Shown one piece after another: positions 14,369 to 21,032 of a DNA stretch of 21,810 nt. The DNA comes from CAKQOE01 sp963627215 (lineage in GTDB: Bacteria; Bacillota; Clostridia; Peptostreptococcales; Anaerovoracaceae), in assembly GCA_963627215.1 (NCBI GenBank), contig CAVGAH010000030.1, positions 1 to 21,810 on the forward strand, in the 5' to 3' direction. Positions within the stretch are counted from its first letter, which is position 1. Every line of letters starts with the position of its first letter. Position numbers and translations under genes: made by a program. Below the pieces are notes generated by a model, which saw nothing but the letters and a program-made list of their open reading frames with translations, ran no database searches and was not told the origin of the DNA.

Positions 14369-16048
14369 ATGAGCTATAAAAGTGACATCGAGATCGCACA
14401 GGAAGCAGACCTTCGCCCTATCACAGAGATCGCTGAGGCAGCAGGCGTTGACGAAAAATACCTTGAGCTTTACGGAAAGACAAAGGCTAAAGTAGATTAC
14501 AATATCCTGAATGATATGAAGGACAGAGAGAACGGTAAGCTGATACTCGTTACAGCTATCAATCCTACTCCTGCAGGCGAGGGTAAGACTACTACAGCCG
14601 TAGGTCTGGGCGACGCGCTTAAAAAGCTTGGCAAAAAGACTGTTATCGCCCTGAGAGAGCCTTCTCTCGGACCTGTATTCGGCGTAAAGGGCGGAGCAGC
14701 AGGCGGCGGTTACGCGCAGGTAATACCTATGGAGGATATAAACCTTCATTTTACAGGCGACATACACGCTGTAACTACAGCAAACAACCTTATAGCTGCT
14801 ATGCTCGACAATCATATCCAGCAGGGCAATAAGCTCGGCATAGACGTAAAGCGCATCGTATGGAAGAGATGCATGGATATGAATGACAGACAGCTCAGAA
14901 ACATAGTAGACGGTCTCGGCGGAAAGATGAACGGTGTTCCGCGCGAAGACGGATTTGACATAAGCGTTGCTTCTGAGATAATGGCTATTTTATGTCTTGC
15001 AAGCGATATCGATGACCTCAAGGCCAGGGTCGCAAAGATAATCGTTGCGTATAACTACGAAGGACAGCCTGTAACTGTAGCCGATATAAAGGCACAGGGC
15101 GCTGTAGCTGCTCTTATGAAGGACGCTCTTAAGCCTAATCTCGTTCAGACTCTTGAACATACCCCTGCGTTCGTTCACGGCGGACCTTTCGCTAATATAG
15201 CTCACGGCTGCAACAGCGTAATGGCTACAAAAATAGCCCTCAAGCTCGGCGACTATGTTGTTACAGAAGCAGGCTTCGGCGCCGACCTCGGAGCTGAAAA
15301 ATTCCTTGACATAAAGTGCAGACAGAGCGGCCTCAGACCTGACGCCGTAGTAGTCGTAGCTACTGCAAGAGCACTCAAGCTTCACGGCGGCGTTCCTAAG
15401 TCAGATCTTAATGAAGAAAACGTTCCTGCTCTTGAAAAGGGCATCGAGAACCTTATGAAGCACGTAGAGAATATGAAGAACGTATACGGGCTCCCTGTAG
15501 TTGTAGCTATCAACAGATTCCCTACAGACACAGAAGCTGAGCTTGCTAAGATAGAAGAAAAGTGCAGGGAGGTCGGCGTAAACGTCAAGCTCTCAGAAGT
15601 ATGGGGCAAGGGCGGCGACGGCGGCATCGAGCTCGCAGAGGAAGTTATCAAGCTTGCCGAGTCAGGCGAAAATAACTTTACGTTCGCTTATGACGACAGC
15701 CTTTCTATCCGCGAAAAGATAGAAGCTATAGCGACTAAGATATACGGCGCTGACGGCGTTGACTTTGTCGGCAAGGTCGGCGGCGAGATAGATACTATAG
15801 AATCTCTCGACATGGGCAGCTTCCCTGTATGCATCGCAAAGACTCAGTATTCATTGTCTGACGATGCAGCGAAGCTCGGACGCCCTTCAGGCTTCAGGAT
15901 AAGTATAAGAAATGTAAAAGCTTCCGCAGGAGCAGGCTTCGTAGTAGCTCTTGCAGGAAACATAATGACGATGCCGGGACTTCCTAAGGTACCTGCCGCA
16001 GAGAACATCGATGTGGACAGCACAGGAAAGATCCTCGGATTGTTCTAA
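14369..16048 (+). CDS. fhs: Formate--tetrahydrofolate ligase
   Basis: This 559-residue cytoplasmic enzyme makes 10-formyl-THF from formate, THF and ATP, or runs in reverse to make ATP during fermentation. The nucleotide loop PTPAGEGKTTT (66-76) is complete. Also clear are REPSLGPVFGVKGGAAGGG, then NLHFTGDIHA, EAGFGADLGAEKF in the middle and MPGLPKVPAAENIDVD at the C terminus. The length is normal. The ATG follows AAGGAG by 6-7 bases. It leads a tight set with fchA (26 bases later) and folD, which together convert formate to 5,10-methylene-THF. No other Wood-Ljungdahl genes are in the window, so acetogenesis cannot be claimed; glycine, histidine or purine fermentation or general one-carbon supply are equally possible. 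Confidence 0.97.
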   Translation: MSYKSDIEIAQEADLRPITEIAEAAGVDEKYLELYGKTKAKVDYNILNDMKDRENGKLILVTAINPTPAGEGKTTTAVGLGDALKKLGKKTVIALREPSLGPVFGVKGGAAGGGYAQVIPMEDINLHFTGDIHAVTTANNLIAAMLDNHIQQGNKLGIDVKRIVWKRCMDMNDRQLRNIVDGLGGKMNGVPREDGFDISVASEIMAILCLASDIDDLKARVAKIIVAYNYEGQPVTVADIKAQGAVAALMKDALKPNLVQTLEHTPAFVHGGPFANIAHGCNSVMATKIALKLGDYVVTEAGFGADLGAEKFLDIKCRQSGLRPDAVVVVATARALKLHGGVPKSDLNEENVPALEKGIENLMKHVENMKNVYGLPVVVAINRFPTDTEAELAKIEEKCREVGVNVKLSEVWGKGGDGGIELAEEVIKLAESGENNFTFAYDDSLSIREKIEAIATKIYGADGVDFVGKVGGEIDTIESLDMGSFPVCIAKTQYSLSDDAAKLGRPSGFRISIRNVKASAGAGFVVALAGNIMTMPGLPKVPAAENIDVDSTGKILGLF

Positions 16049-16074
16049 AAAATTAAAACAAACAAGAGGTATTT

Positions 16075-16701
16075 ATGCTTAATAAAACATGCGATCTGTT
16101 CATTTCCGAACTCGGAAGCAATGCACCCGTCCCGGGTGGCGGGAGTGCGGCGGCGCTCGTAGGCGCAGTCGGTATTGCGCTCGGAACTATGGTAGGCGAG
16201 CTTACCACAGGCAAAAAAACATACGCTCAGTATGAAGAAGAGATACAGCAGCTTATCGGCAGATCTCGCATGATAACAGAAAAGATGAAAGAGGCTGTAC
16301 AGAAGGATATAGATTCCTTTAAGCCGCTTTCCGATGTTTACAGGATGCCGAACTCAACAGAGGAAGACAAGGCTGCGAGACACGAAGCTATGCAGAAAGC
16401 GCTCGTTCCTGCCGCAGAAGCTCCTCTTGAGCTCACAGAGCTCTGCGTTGAGGCTCTTGAAGTGCTTGACAGGTATTCAGAGATAGGCAGCCGTCTCGCT
16501 GTCAGCGATGCGGCTACTGGCTCAGTAATGTGCCTTGCGGCGCTCAAGAGCGCGCGTCTCAACGTCATCGTAAACACAAAGATGATGGAGGATGAAAAGC
16601 TTCGCAGTGAGTTCGACTTAAGAGCCGCAGCAGCAATGGAAAAAGGCACGGCTATATCGCGCATTACATACGAGCGCGTAGAAAATAAACTGATTGGATA
16701 A
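16075..16701 (+). CDS. fchA: Methenyl-THF cyclohydrolase (formiminotransferase-cyclodeaminase family)
   Basis: A 208-residue, mostly helical enzyme of the FTCD cyclodeaminase family. In clostridia FchA hydrolyses or forms 5,10-methenyl-THF, linking 10-formyl-THF to methenyl-THF. The folate-site loop APVPGGGSAAALVGAVG (17-33) and the C-terminal segment SDAATGSVMCLAALKSARLN are typical. The ATG has AGAGG 5 bases upstream. The gene lies between fhs and folD, exactly where its reaction falls in the pathway. It may do the whole cyclohydrolase step, because the neighbouring FolD lacks two key cyclohydrolase residues. A formimino-THF cyclodeaminase role cannot be excluded, but no formiminotransferase gene is nearby. 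Confidence 0.92.
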   Translation: MLNKTCDLFISELGSNAPVPGGGSAAALVGAVGIALGTMVGELTTGKKTYAQYEEEIQQLIGRSRMITEKMKEAVQKDIDSFKPLSDVYRMPNSTEEDKAARHEAMQKALVPAAEAPLELTELCVEALEVLDRYSEIGSRLAVSDAATGSVMCLAALKSARLNVIVNTKMMEDEKLRSEFDLRAAAAMEKGTAISRITYERVENKLIG

Positions 16702-16710
16702 ATTTTTAAA

Positions 16711-17565
16711 ATGTCTATAATACTTTACGGTAAACCGGTTTCAGAAAAAATAAGAAATAACGTATCAGAGCGCGCGGCTGCATTTAAAAACAGCCGCGGC
16801 GCTGCTCCGAAGCTAGCTATCCTGCGCGCCGGTGAGCGTCCGGACAATCTCGCTTATGAAAAGCGCGTCCTCAAAATGTGCGGCGATGTCAGTATAGATA
16901 CCGAGGTCGTAGCTCATCCGGGTGACGTCAGCCACGATGACTTTAAAAAGAGTCTGGCAGAGCTCAATGACAATGCCGATGTTCACGGTATACTCGTTTT
17001 CAGACCTCTGCCTAAGCAGATAAACGAGGCTGAGATATGCAGCATGATATCTCCTGAAAAGGATATCGACTGCATGAATTCAGAAAATCTGAAGAAGATA
17101 TTTATCGGCGATGACAGCGCTATTGCGCCGTGTACGCCTGAGGCAGTTATCGAGATACTGAAGCATTATGATTATGAGCTTCAGGGCAAAAATGTAGTTA
17201 TAGTAAACAGGAGCCTTGTACTCGGCAAACCTCTGGCTATGCTTTTCCTGAAGGAAAACTCTACTGTGACAGTATGCCATTCAAAGACAGAAGATCTTGC
17301 CGATGTTATAAAAAACGCGGATATTTTTGTTTCAGGTATAGGCAAAGCTAAATATTTCGATGATTCATACGTTTCTGAGAAAAATATCGTTATAGACGTC
17401 GGTATAAATTTTGCTGATGGCAAGATGTGCGGAGATGTTGATCTTGATGCGGTTTCTGAGAAGGTTCAGGCGGTGACGCCTGTTCCGGGCGGAGTAGGCG
17501 GCGTTACGTCGGCTGTTCTTTTAAGACATCTTATAGAAGCCGCTGAGAATTCTGTTTTAAAGTAA
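16711..17565 (+). CDS. folD: Methylene-THF dehydrogenase (FolD family, cyclohydrolase site degenerate)
   Basis: A 284-residue FolD protein that oxidises or forms 5,10-methylene-THF using NAD(P). The fold is clear: Tyr49 in the first motif, GILVFRPLPK (93-102), PEKDID (115-120), the nucleotide-binding region with NRSLVLGKPLA, and the C-terminal TPVPGGVGGVTSA. Two catalytic positions differ from bifunctional FolD: the Lys four residues after the active-site Tyr is Val53, and the Gln of GILVQ is Phe97. The Asp of KDxD (Asp120) is kept. This predicts a dehydrogenase without cyclohydrolase activity, matching the adjacent fchA. The start lies 9 bases after the fchA stop, with only a weak GGA as ribosome binding site, so it probably depends on translation of fchA. 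Confidence 0.94.
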   Translation: MSIILYGKPVSEKIRNNVSERAAAFKNSRGAAPKLAILRAGERPDNLAYEKRVLKMCGDVSIDTEVVAHPGDVSHDDFKKSLAELNDNADVHGILVFRPLPKQINEAEICSMISPEKDIDCMNSENLKKIFIGDDSAIAPCTPEAVIEILKHYDYELQGKNVVIVNRSLVLGKPLAMLFLKENSTVTVCHSKTEDLADVIKNADIFVSGIGKAKYFDDSYVSEKNIVIDVGINFADGKMCGDVDLDAVSEKVQAVTPVPGGVGGVTSAVLLRHLIEAAENSVLK

Positions 17566-17581
17566 TCGATCCGATCTGCTC

Positions 17582-17637
17582 TGCTGCGGCAGCATGTGGG
17601 TGCGGTGACGCACGGACTGATGGGAATATTACTGCAT
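17582..17637. repeat. Intergenic GC hairpin block (repeat family, copy 3)
   Basis: TGCTGC/GCAGCA (17582-17594) is followed by a hairpin with stem GTGCG/CGCAC and loop GTGA (17600-17613), then TGGGAATATTACTGCAT (17621-17637). The part 17595-17637 matches 6943-6988, and two base pairs of the stem differ in a compensatory way. It lies just after folD, but no T-run follows, so it is not a standard terminator. Confidence 0.6.
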
Positions 17638-17663
17638 TTATTACGATAATTAATAATTTAATT

Positions 17664-17710
17664 ATATCACAACTTAATATTTTCAAGTCTTTTATTAGAC
17701 ATATCACAAC
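17664..17710 (+). repeat. 10-bp direct repeat upstream of panB
   Basis: ATATCACAAC occurs at 17664-17673 and again at 17701-17710, 37 bases apart from start to start. The surrounding DNA is very AT-rich. Such spaced repeats can be regulator sites. I could not define a convincing panB promoter here. Confidence 0.35.
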
Positions 17711-17714
17711 ATGA

Positions 17715-17740
17715 ATGACAGCCGGAGGTGCCGGCGTCAT
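17715..17740 (+). promoter_or_regulatory. Leader hairpin just before the panB ribosome binding site
   Basis: ATGAC-A-GCCGG (17715-17725) pairs with CCGGCGTCAT (17731-17740) as a 10-bp stem with one bulged A. The loop shows an extra GGAGG (17724-17728, partly in the stem). The real GGAGG (17746-17750) begins five bases after the stem. The hairpin could control ribosome access to panB. Confidence 0.45.
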
Positions 17741-17757
17741 ATTACGGAGGTAGAAAA

Positions 17758-18585
17758 ATGTCAAAAGGAACAACACTTACGCTTCAGGCTATGAAGGAAC
17801 AGGGTGAGAAGATCACTATGATCACTGCGTATGATTACTCAAGTGCAATGCTGTCGGAAAAGGCGGGGATAGACACTATACTGGTAGGTGACTCGCTGCA
17901 GATGGTAATGCTCGGTGATGATTCTACGATAGCGGCTACGCTCGATACCATGATCCATCATACTAAGGCTGTCGTAAAGGGCGCGCCTGAGACATTCGTA
18001 GTTACGGATCTTCCTTTCGGAAGCTACAATGTTTCGATAGAGCAGGCGATAGAAACTTCATCGAGATGCATGAAGGAAGGCCGCTGCGACGCTGTAAAGC
18101 TTGAGGGCGGAGTCCGCATGAAAAATGTCATAAAGGCTGTTGTTGACGCGGGCATACCTGTTGTCGGACATATCGGACTGACTCCTCAAACTACTGCGCA
18201 GCTCGGCGGATTTAAGGTCCAGGGCAAGGGCGACGCAGCAAAGAAGGTACTTGAAGACGCACTCGCTGTTCAGGAAGCGGGAGCATGCATGATCGTTCTC
18301 GAAGCGATACCTGCGCCGCTCGCGACTTTGATAACTGAACGCCTGTCTATACCTACGATCGGTATAGGGGCGGGCAACGGTACTGACGGTCAGGTGCTTG
18401 TTTATCACGATATGCTGGGAATGTTTGATAAATTCGTTCCTAAATTCGTAAAGGTATACAAGAATATAGGACATGAGATAACTGAGGGCATAAAGGAATA
18501 CATCGATGATGTTAAGAGCACTGCTTTCCCGGCAACTGAGCATACATACGGCGGTGTCAGCGAGGAGGATCTGAAGGATCTTTAA
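17758..18585 (+). CDS. panB: 3-methyl-2-oxobutanoate hydroxymethyltransferase
   Basis: A 275-residue TIM-barrel enzyme that transfers a one-carbon unit from 5,10-methylene-THF to 2-oxoisovalerate, giving ketopantoate, the first step to pantothenate and CoA. Motifs include MITAYDYSSA, VGDSLQMVMLG (usually GDSLGM), DLPFGSY, KLEGG, GHIGLTPQ, and IPTIGIGAG followed by DGQVLVYHDMLGM. The metal-binding GDS and the other catalytic stretches are intact. The start is ATG 17758, with GGAGG at 7 bases; a GTG at 17728 is in frame but lies in the leader hairpin. panC and panD are absent from the window. Its place after fhs-fchA-folD fits its need for methylene-THF, but a 190-base gap with repeats and a hairpin suggests separate control. 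Confidence 0.95.
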   Translation: MSKGTTLTLQAMKEQGEKITMITAYDYSSAMLSEKAGIDTILVGDSLQMVMLGDDSTIAATLDTMIHHTKAVVKGAPETFVVTDLPFGSYNVSIEQAIETSSRCMKEGRCDAVKLEGGVRMKNVIKAVVDAGIPVVGHIGLTPQTTAQLGGFKVQGKGDAAKKVLEDALAVQEAGACMIVLEAIPAPLATLITERLSIPTIGIGAGNGTDGQVLVYHDMLGMFDKFVPKFVKVYKNIGHEITEGIKEYIDDVKSTAFPATEHTYGGVSEEDLKDL

Positions 18586-18617
18586 TCGCCTCTTGCCTGA
18601 TATTTCAAATACGTAAT

Positions 18618-18676
18618 AAAAGATTCCTGCTGCGGGCGAAGCCTTATGGGCTTTGCCGTGCGGCGGGAATCTTTTT
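18618..18676. terminator. Strong bidirectional terminator between panB and the MATE gene
   Basis: A long stem is built from GATTCC/GGAATC (18622-18627 with 18666-18671), a seven-pair middle with wobbles and an inner nine-pair GGCGAAGCC/GGCTTTGCC around a TTATG loop. TTTTT follows on the + strand, and an A-run before the stem gives a T-run on the - strand. It serves both convergent genes. Confidence 0.9.
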
Positions 18677-18728
18677 GTCTTTGATTTAAAGCTCTGTAAT
18701 TTTAAATTTCAGTTTCATTTACATCAAT

Positions 18729-20099
18729 TTACAGCTCAGCGCTGCTTTGGATAGCTCTGAGCCTTCTTTTGCTTACGAACAGATAGAGCGGTATCATGCA
18801 TGCTGCGAGGAACAGCCAGGATACCGGATAGACTATCATCAGCGTCGTGTTTGAATTGAACCATCTGAACGCTGTCAGCATCCAGATTATTCGGAGCACG
18901 CAGCTTCCTGTAATCGATATCAGGGTAGGTGGGATCGATACTCCCATGCCGCGTATAGTTGCCGCAGGTATCTCGTTCAGTCCTGTGAGCCACTCAAGCA
19001 GTACTACGTAATGCATTCTGATCATCGCATATGAAAGGACTGCTGCATCTACTGTAAAGAAGCTGAGCCAGAAATACGGGGCCGCGACTATCGCAAGGCA
19101 CATCGCAAAGCATATCCCTATGCCGAGGAGCATGCTGTATCTTATGACCTTTCTGCAGCGGTCGGCTTTTCCTGCGCCGTAGTTCTGACTTGTATATGTA
19201 GTTGCTGTCTGCGCGAATGCGCTTATTACGTAAAATGTTATAAATTCATAATTGAGCGCTGCTGTATTTCCGGCTATGCAGTCAGCTCCAAAGCTGTTTA
19301 TGCCTGACTGTATTATGATATTTGAGATCGAAAACATCATGCCCTGCAGCCCTGCGGGAACGCCTATCTTTAATGTAAACCTCAGCGGGAATGCATCGAG
19401 TCGCAGATCTCTGATGTCGAGCTTAAGGTAGCTTTCCTCTTTAATAAGTATGATGACTGTAGCGAGCGCGCATACGAAATTCGCTATGAGAGTAGCTATG
19501 GCAACGCCTACGACGTCAAGAGAGAAGCCTATTACGAATATCAGATTCAGTATTACGTTTATGACGCCTGACGCTATGAGGCAGTAAAGCGGGCGGCGCG
19601 TGTCGCCTTTGCTTCTGAGTATCGCTGACGCGAAATTATATATTACGGCGAACATCATGGCGAAAAGATATATCCTTAAATATGTAAGCGACTGTCCGAT
19701 AACATTGTCAGGCACGTTTATGAGCTCGAGAAGCGGCTTTGCTATTATCTGACCGATAATTACTATCGCGATACCGCCTATTAATGATATGGTAAAAACT
19801 GTCTGGACGGCATTTTTGATCTTATCATGCCTGCCTTCGCCTATAAGAGTTGATATGGCTACGTTTCCGCCTGTCGCTATGCCTGTGAAAAGTGAAATAA
19901 ACATATTTATTACAGGCGTGTTTGCGCCTACGGCGGCAAGTGCCGTGTCGCTGGCGAATCTTCCGACTACTGCGACGTCGGCTGCGTTAAATAGCTGCTG
20001 CAATATGCTTATAGCGGCAAGAGGCAGCGCCATAAGGACTATGCGCCCGGCCATGGGACCGTTCAGCATGTCGATTTCATTTCTTTTTTTATTTTTCAT
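18729..20099 (-). CDS. MATE family multidrug/toxin exporter
   Basis: A 456-residue membrane protein with about twelve hydrophobic segments in two similar halves, the MatE plan. These proteins export cationic drugs, toxins or metabolites in exchange for sodium or protons. The first half shows MLNGPMAGRIVLMALPLA and then LQQLFNAADVAVVGRFASDTALAAVGA, typical of the NorM/MepA/DinF-like families. I chose ATG 20099 because an AAGGAAG lies 7 bases upstream and because the promoter at 20140-20167 would start the mRNA near 20133, too close for the in-frame ATG at 20123. It stands alone, without a linked regulator, and ends at a strong terminator. The substrate is not predictable. Confidence 0.93.
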   Translation of the reverse strand: MKNKKRNEIDMLNGPMAGRIVLMALPLAAISILQQLFNAADVAVVGRFASDTALAAVGANTPVINMFISLFTGIATGGNVAISTLIGEGRHDKIKNAVQTVFTISLIGGIAIVIIGQIIAKPLLELINVPDNVIGQSLTYLRIYLFAMMFAVIYNFASAILRSKGDTRRPLYCLIASGVINVILNLIFVIGFSLDVVGVAIATLIANFVCALATVIILIKEESYLKLDIRDLRLDAFPLRFTLKIGVPAGLQGMMFSISNIIIQSGINSFGADCIAGNTAALNYEFITFYVISAFAQTATTYTSQNYGAGKADRCRKVIRYSMLLGIGICFAMCLAIVAAPYFWLSFFTVDAAVLSYAMIRMHYVVLLEWLTGLNEIPAATIRGMGVSIPPTLISITGSCVLRIIWMLTAFRWFNSNTTLMIVYPVSWLFLAACMIPLYLFVSKRRLRAIQSSAEL

Positions 20100-20139
20100 A
20101 ATTCTTCTTCCTTCTGCAAACATTGTCCGATTCCTAAAA

Positions 20140-20167
20140 AGTATAAACGATTTTTAGAAAATGTAAA
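20140..20167 (-). promoter_or_regulatory. Promoter of the MATE gene
   Basis: On the - strand TTTACA (20167-20162), a 16-base spacer and TATACT (20145-20140) give a good sigma-A promoter with a start near 20133. This leaves a leader of about 34 bases before ATG 20099. Upstream is an inverted repeat ACAGA-AC-TCTGT (20208-20219). Confidence 0.7.
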
Positions 20168-20269
20168 CAGCTATGCTGTATTTCTCCGAAAATTGTTGAT
20201 GAATACAACAGAACTCTGTAACATATTTGAAATATCACTTCATACAATTTTCACATTAAGCACTTACTT

Positions 20270-20297
20270 TTAACATAAAAAGACGCTATTATATAAC
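20270..20297 (+). promoter_or_regulatory. Promoter of a small RNA antisense to the 28-codon frame
   Basis: TTAACA (20270-20275), a 16-base spacer and TATAAC (20292-20297) differ from the consensus at one base in each box. Transcription would begin near 20304. No + strand gene with a start codon lies between here and the hairpin at 20419, so the product would be non-coding. Confidence 0.55.
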
Positions 20298-20299
20298 TG

Positions 20300-20386
20300 T
20301 CAAAAGGAACAGGAGAAAAAACAAGACAATACAAAAAAGAAAAGTTCCTTAAGACATTTGAGATCGCAAAACAGAAAATTTTTCAT
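20300..20386 (-). CDS. Candidate 28-residue hydrophobic peptide (possible type I toxin)
   Basis: The frame starts at ATG 20386 with AGGAG 6 bases upstream, as good as any ribosome binding site in the window, and ends at TGA (20302-20300). The peptide begins MKNFLFCDLKC, continues with a Phe/Leu/Val-rich stretch and ends CFFSCSF. It has two CxxxC pairs (7/11 and 22/26). A short basic start followed by a hydrophobic run is the shape of many type I toxins, though no known family is recognised. The ribosome binding site can pair with TTCTCCT near the frame's own 3' end. Against it: the complement of an A-rich RNA will give Phe-rich codons by chance, and I found no clear promoter for this strand. 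A leader peptide for the MATE gene is an alternative. Confidence 0.35.
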   Translation of the reverse strand: MKNFLFCDLKCLKELFFFVLSCFFSCSF

Positions 20387-20450
20387 AAATCTCTCCTAAA
20401 CACAAAACAGTAACACAACAGAAAAGTCGCTCGCAAGAGCGACTTTTCTG
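20304..20450 (+). ncRNA. Candidate small/antisense RNA of about 147 nt
   Basis: This stretch runs from a good promoter to a perfect terminator-like hairpin and contains no ATG on the + strand. It would cover the whole 28-codon frame on the other strand and its ribosome binding site. It can fold in crossed pairs: AAGGAAC (20304-20310) with GTTCCTT (20344-20350), and AGGAGA (20311-20316) with TCTCCT (20392-20397). It may act as antisense to the peptide mRNA or, through its CU-rich motifs, on other mRNAs. Confidence 0.45.
20419..20450. terminator. Perfect 14-bp hairpin, likely terminator
   Basis: CAGAAAAGTCGCTC (20419-20432) and its exact complement (20437-20450) enclose a GCAA loop. The GC-rich core GTCGCTC/GAGCGAC is followed by TTTT inside the 3' arm, so it can stop transcription in either direction, though the T-run is short. 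Confidence 0.7.
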
Positions 20451-20464
20451 CGTTTCACGGGAGC

Positions 20465-20490
20465 TGTGGACGGGTCGGACCCGCGGATAT
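20465..20490. repeat. Intergenic GC hairpin block (repeat family, copy 4)
   Basis: This block matches 1771-1797 (TGTGG, a CGGG stem, then CCCGC and GGATAT). The stem is CGGGT/ACCCG with loop CGG, where copy 1 has CGGGC/GCCCG with loop CTG, so one pair changed from C-G to T-A. The rest of the gap 20491-20575 is AT-rich, and I see nothing else in it. Confidence 0.55.
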
Positions 20491-20575
20491 CGACAGGATC
20501 TGATTATTCAAATTAATTGGTAATTTTGTTCTTATTTTTACAAACATTTATTCTGAAATTATTTCCTGATCTGTG

Positions 20576-20604
20576 TTGCGTTCTTTTAGTTTTTCTGATA
20601 GAAT
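20576..20604 (+). promoter_or_regulatory. Extended -10 promoter of the cupin gene
   Basis: TTGCGT (20576-20581), 17 bases and TAGAAT (20599-20604) preceded by TGA form an extended -10 promoter. It is very similar to the candidate at 1688-1716 before the symporter. The start near 20611 leaves a leader of about 107 bases without a recognised element. Confidence 0.55.
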
Positions 20605-20717
20605 CTTGACATGAAAAACATACATCCGGCCTGACGGTGGTATTGTGAATATTTCTGTTCGCAAAACGCATAGGCAGGGGTGTTATCTATTTTTTAATGT
20701 ATGAAAGGGACATAAAA

Positions 20718-21014
20718 ATGGCAACAACAGGACTTACTTCAAAGAAACTTATAAACGAAGCTCAGATGGACGGAAAGGTAGGTCTTTTCGCAGACGTTAC
20801 TATCGAGGTGGGCGGTCAGCTCGATTATCATGAGCATCACGGCGAGACTGAGACGTATTACATACTTGAGGGATGCGGTATATATAACGATAACGGACGC
20901 GGCTATGAGGTCAACGCAGGTGATGTTACGTTCTGTGAGGACGGTTGCGGACACGGTATCGTATGTAAGGGCGATACTCCGCTTAGATTTATTGCTCTTA
21001 TAATAAAAAAATAA
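20718..21014 (+). CDS. Small single-domain cupin protein
   Basis: A 98-residue cupin_2-type beta barrel. The first motif has His38, His40 and Glu45 (YHEHHGETE), and the second contributes His79 (CGHGI), so a complete 3-His/1-Glu metal site is present. The proline usual in the second motif is replaced. Such proteins can be small enzymes, metal-dependent isomerases or ligand sensors, so no function is assigned. ATG 20718 has AAAGGGA at a 7-base distance; an earlier in-frame start at 20697 lacks a ribosome binding site. The gene lies 18 bases before sbcD and may be cotranscribed with it, although no functional link is known. Confidence 0.88.
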   Translation: MATTGLTSKKLINEAQMDGKVGLFADVTIEVGGQLDYHEHHGETETYYILEGCGIYNDNGRGYEVNAGDVTFCEDGCGHGIVCKGDTPLRFIALIIKK

Positions 21015-21032
21015 AAAAGTCGAGATATATCA

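Noticed and set aside
17728..17760. A GTG start for panB ten codons earlier
   Set aside because: The GTG lies in a stable hairpin loop, while ATG 17758 has an ideal GGAGG and matches the family N terminus.
20097..20123. ATG 20123 as the MATE start
   Set aside because: The predicted transcript start near 20133 leaves no room for a normal ribosome binding site; ATG 20099 has a good one.
20611..20634. A seven-codon leader peptide before the cupin gene
   Set aside because: It has no ribosome binding site and would begin at the predicted transcript start; its composition suggests no attenuation role.
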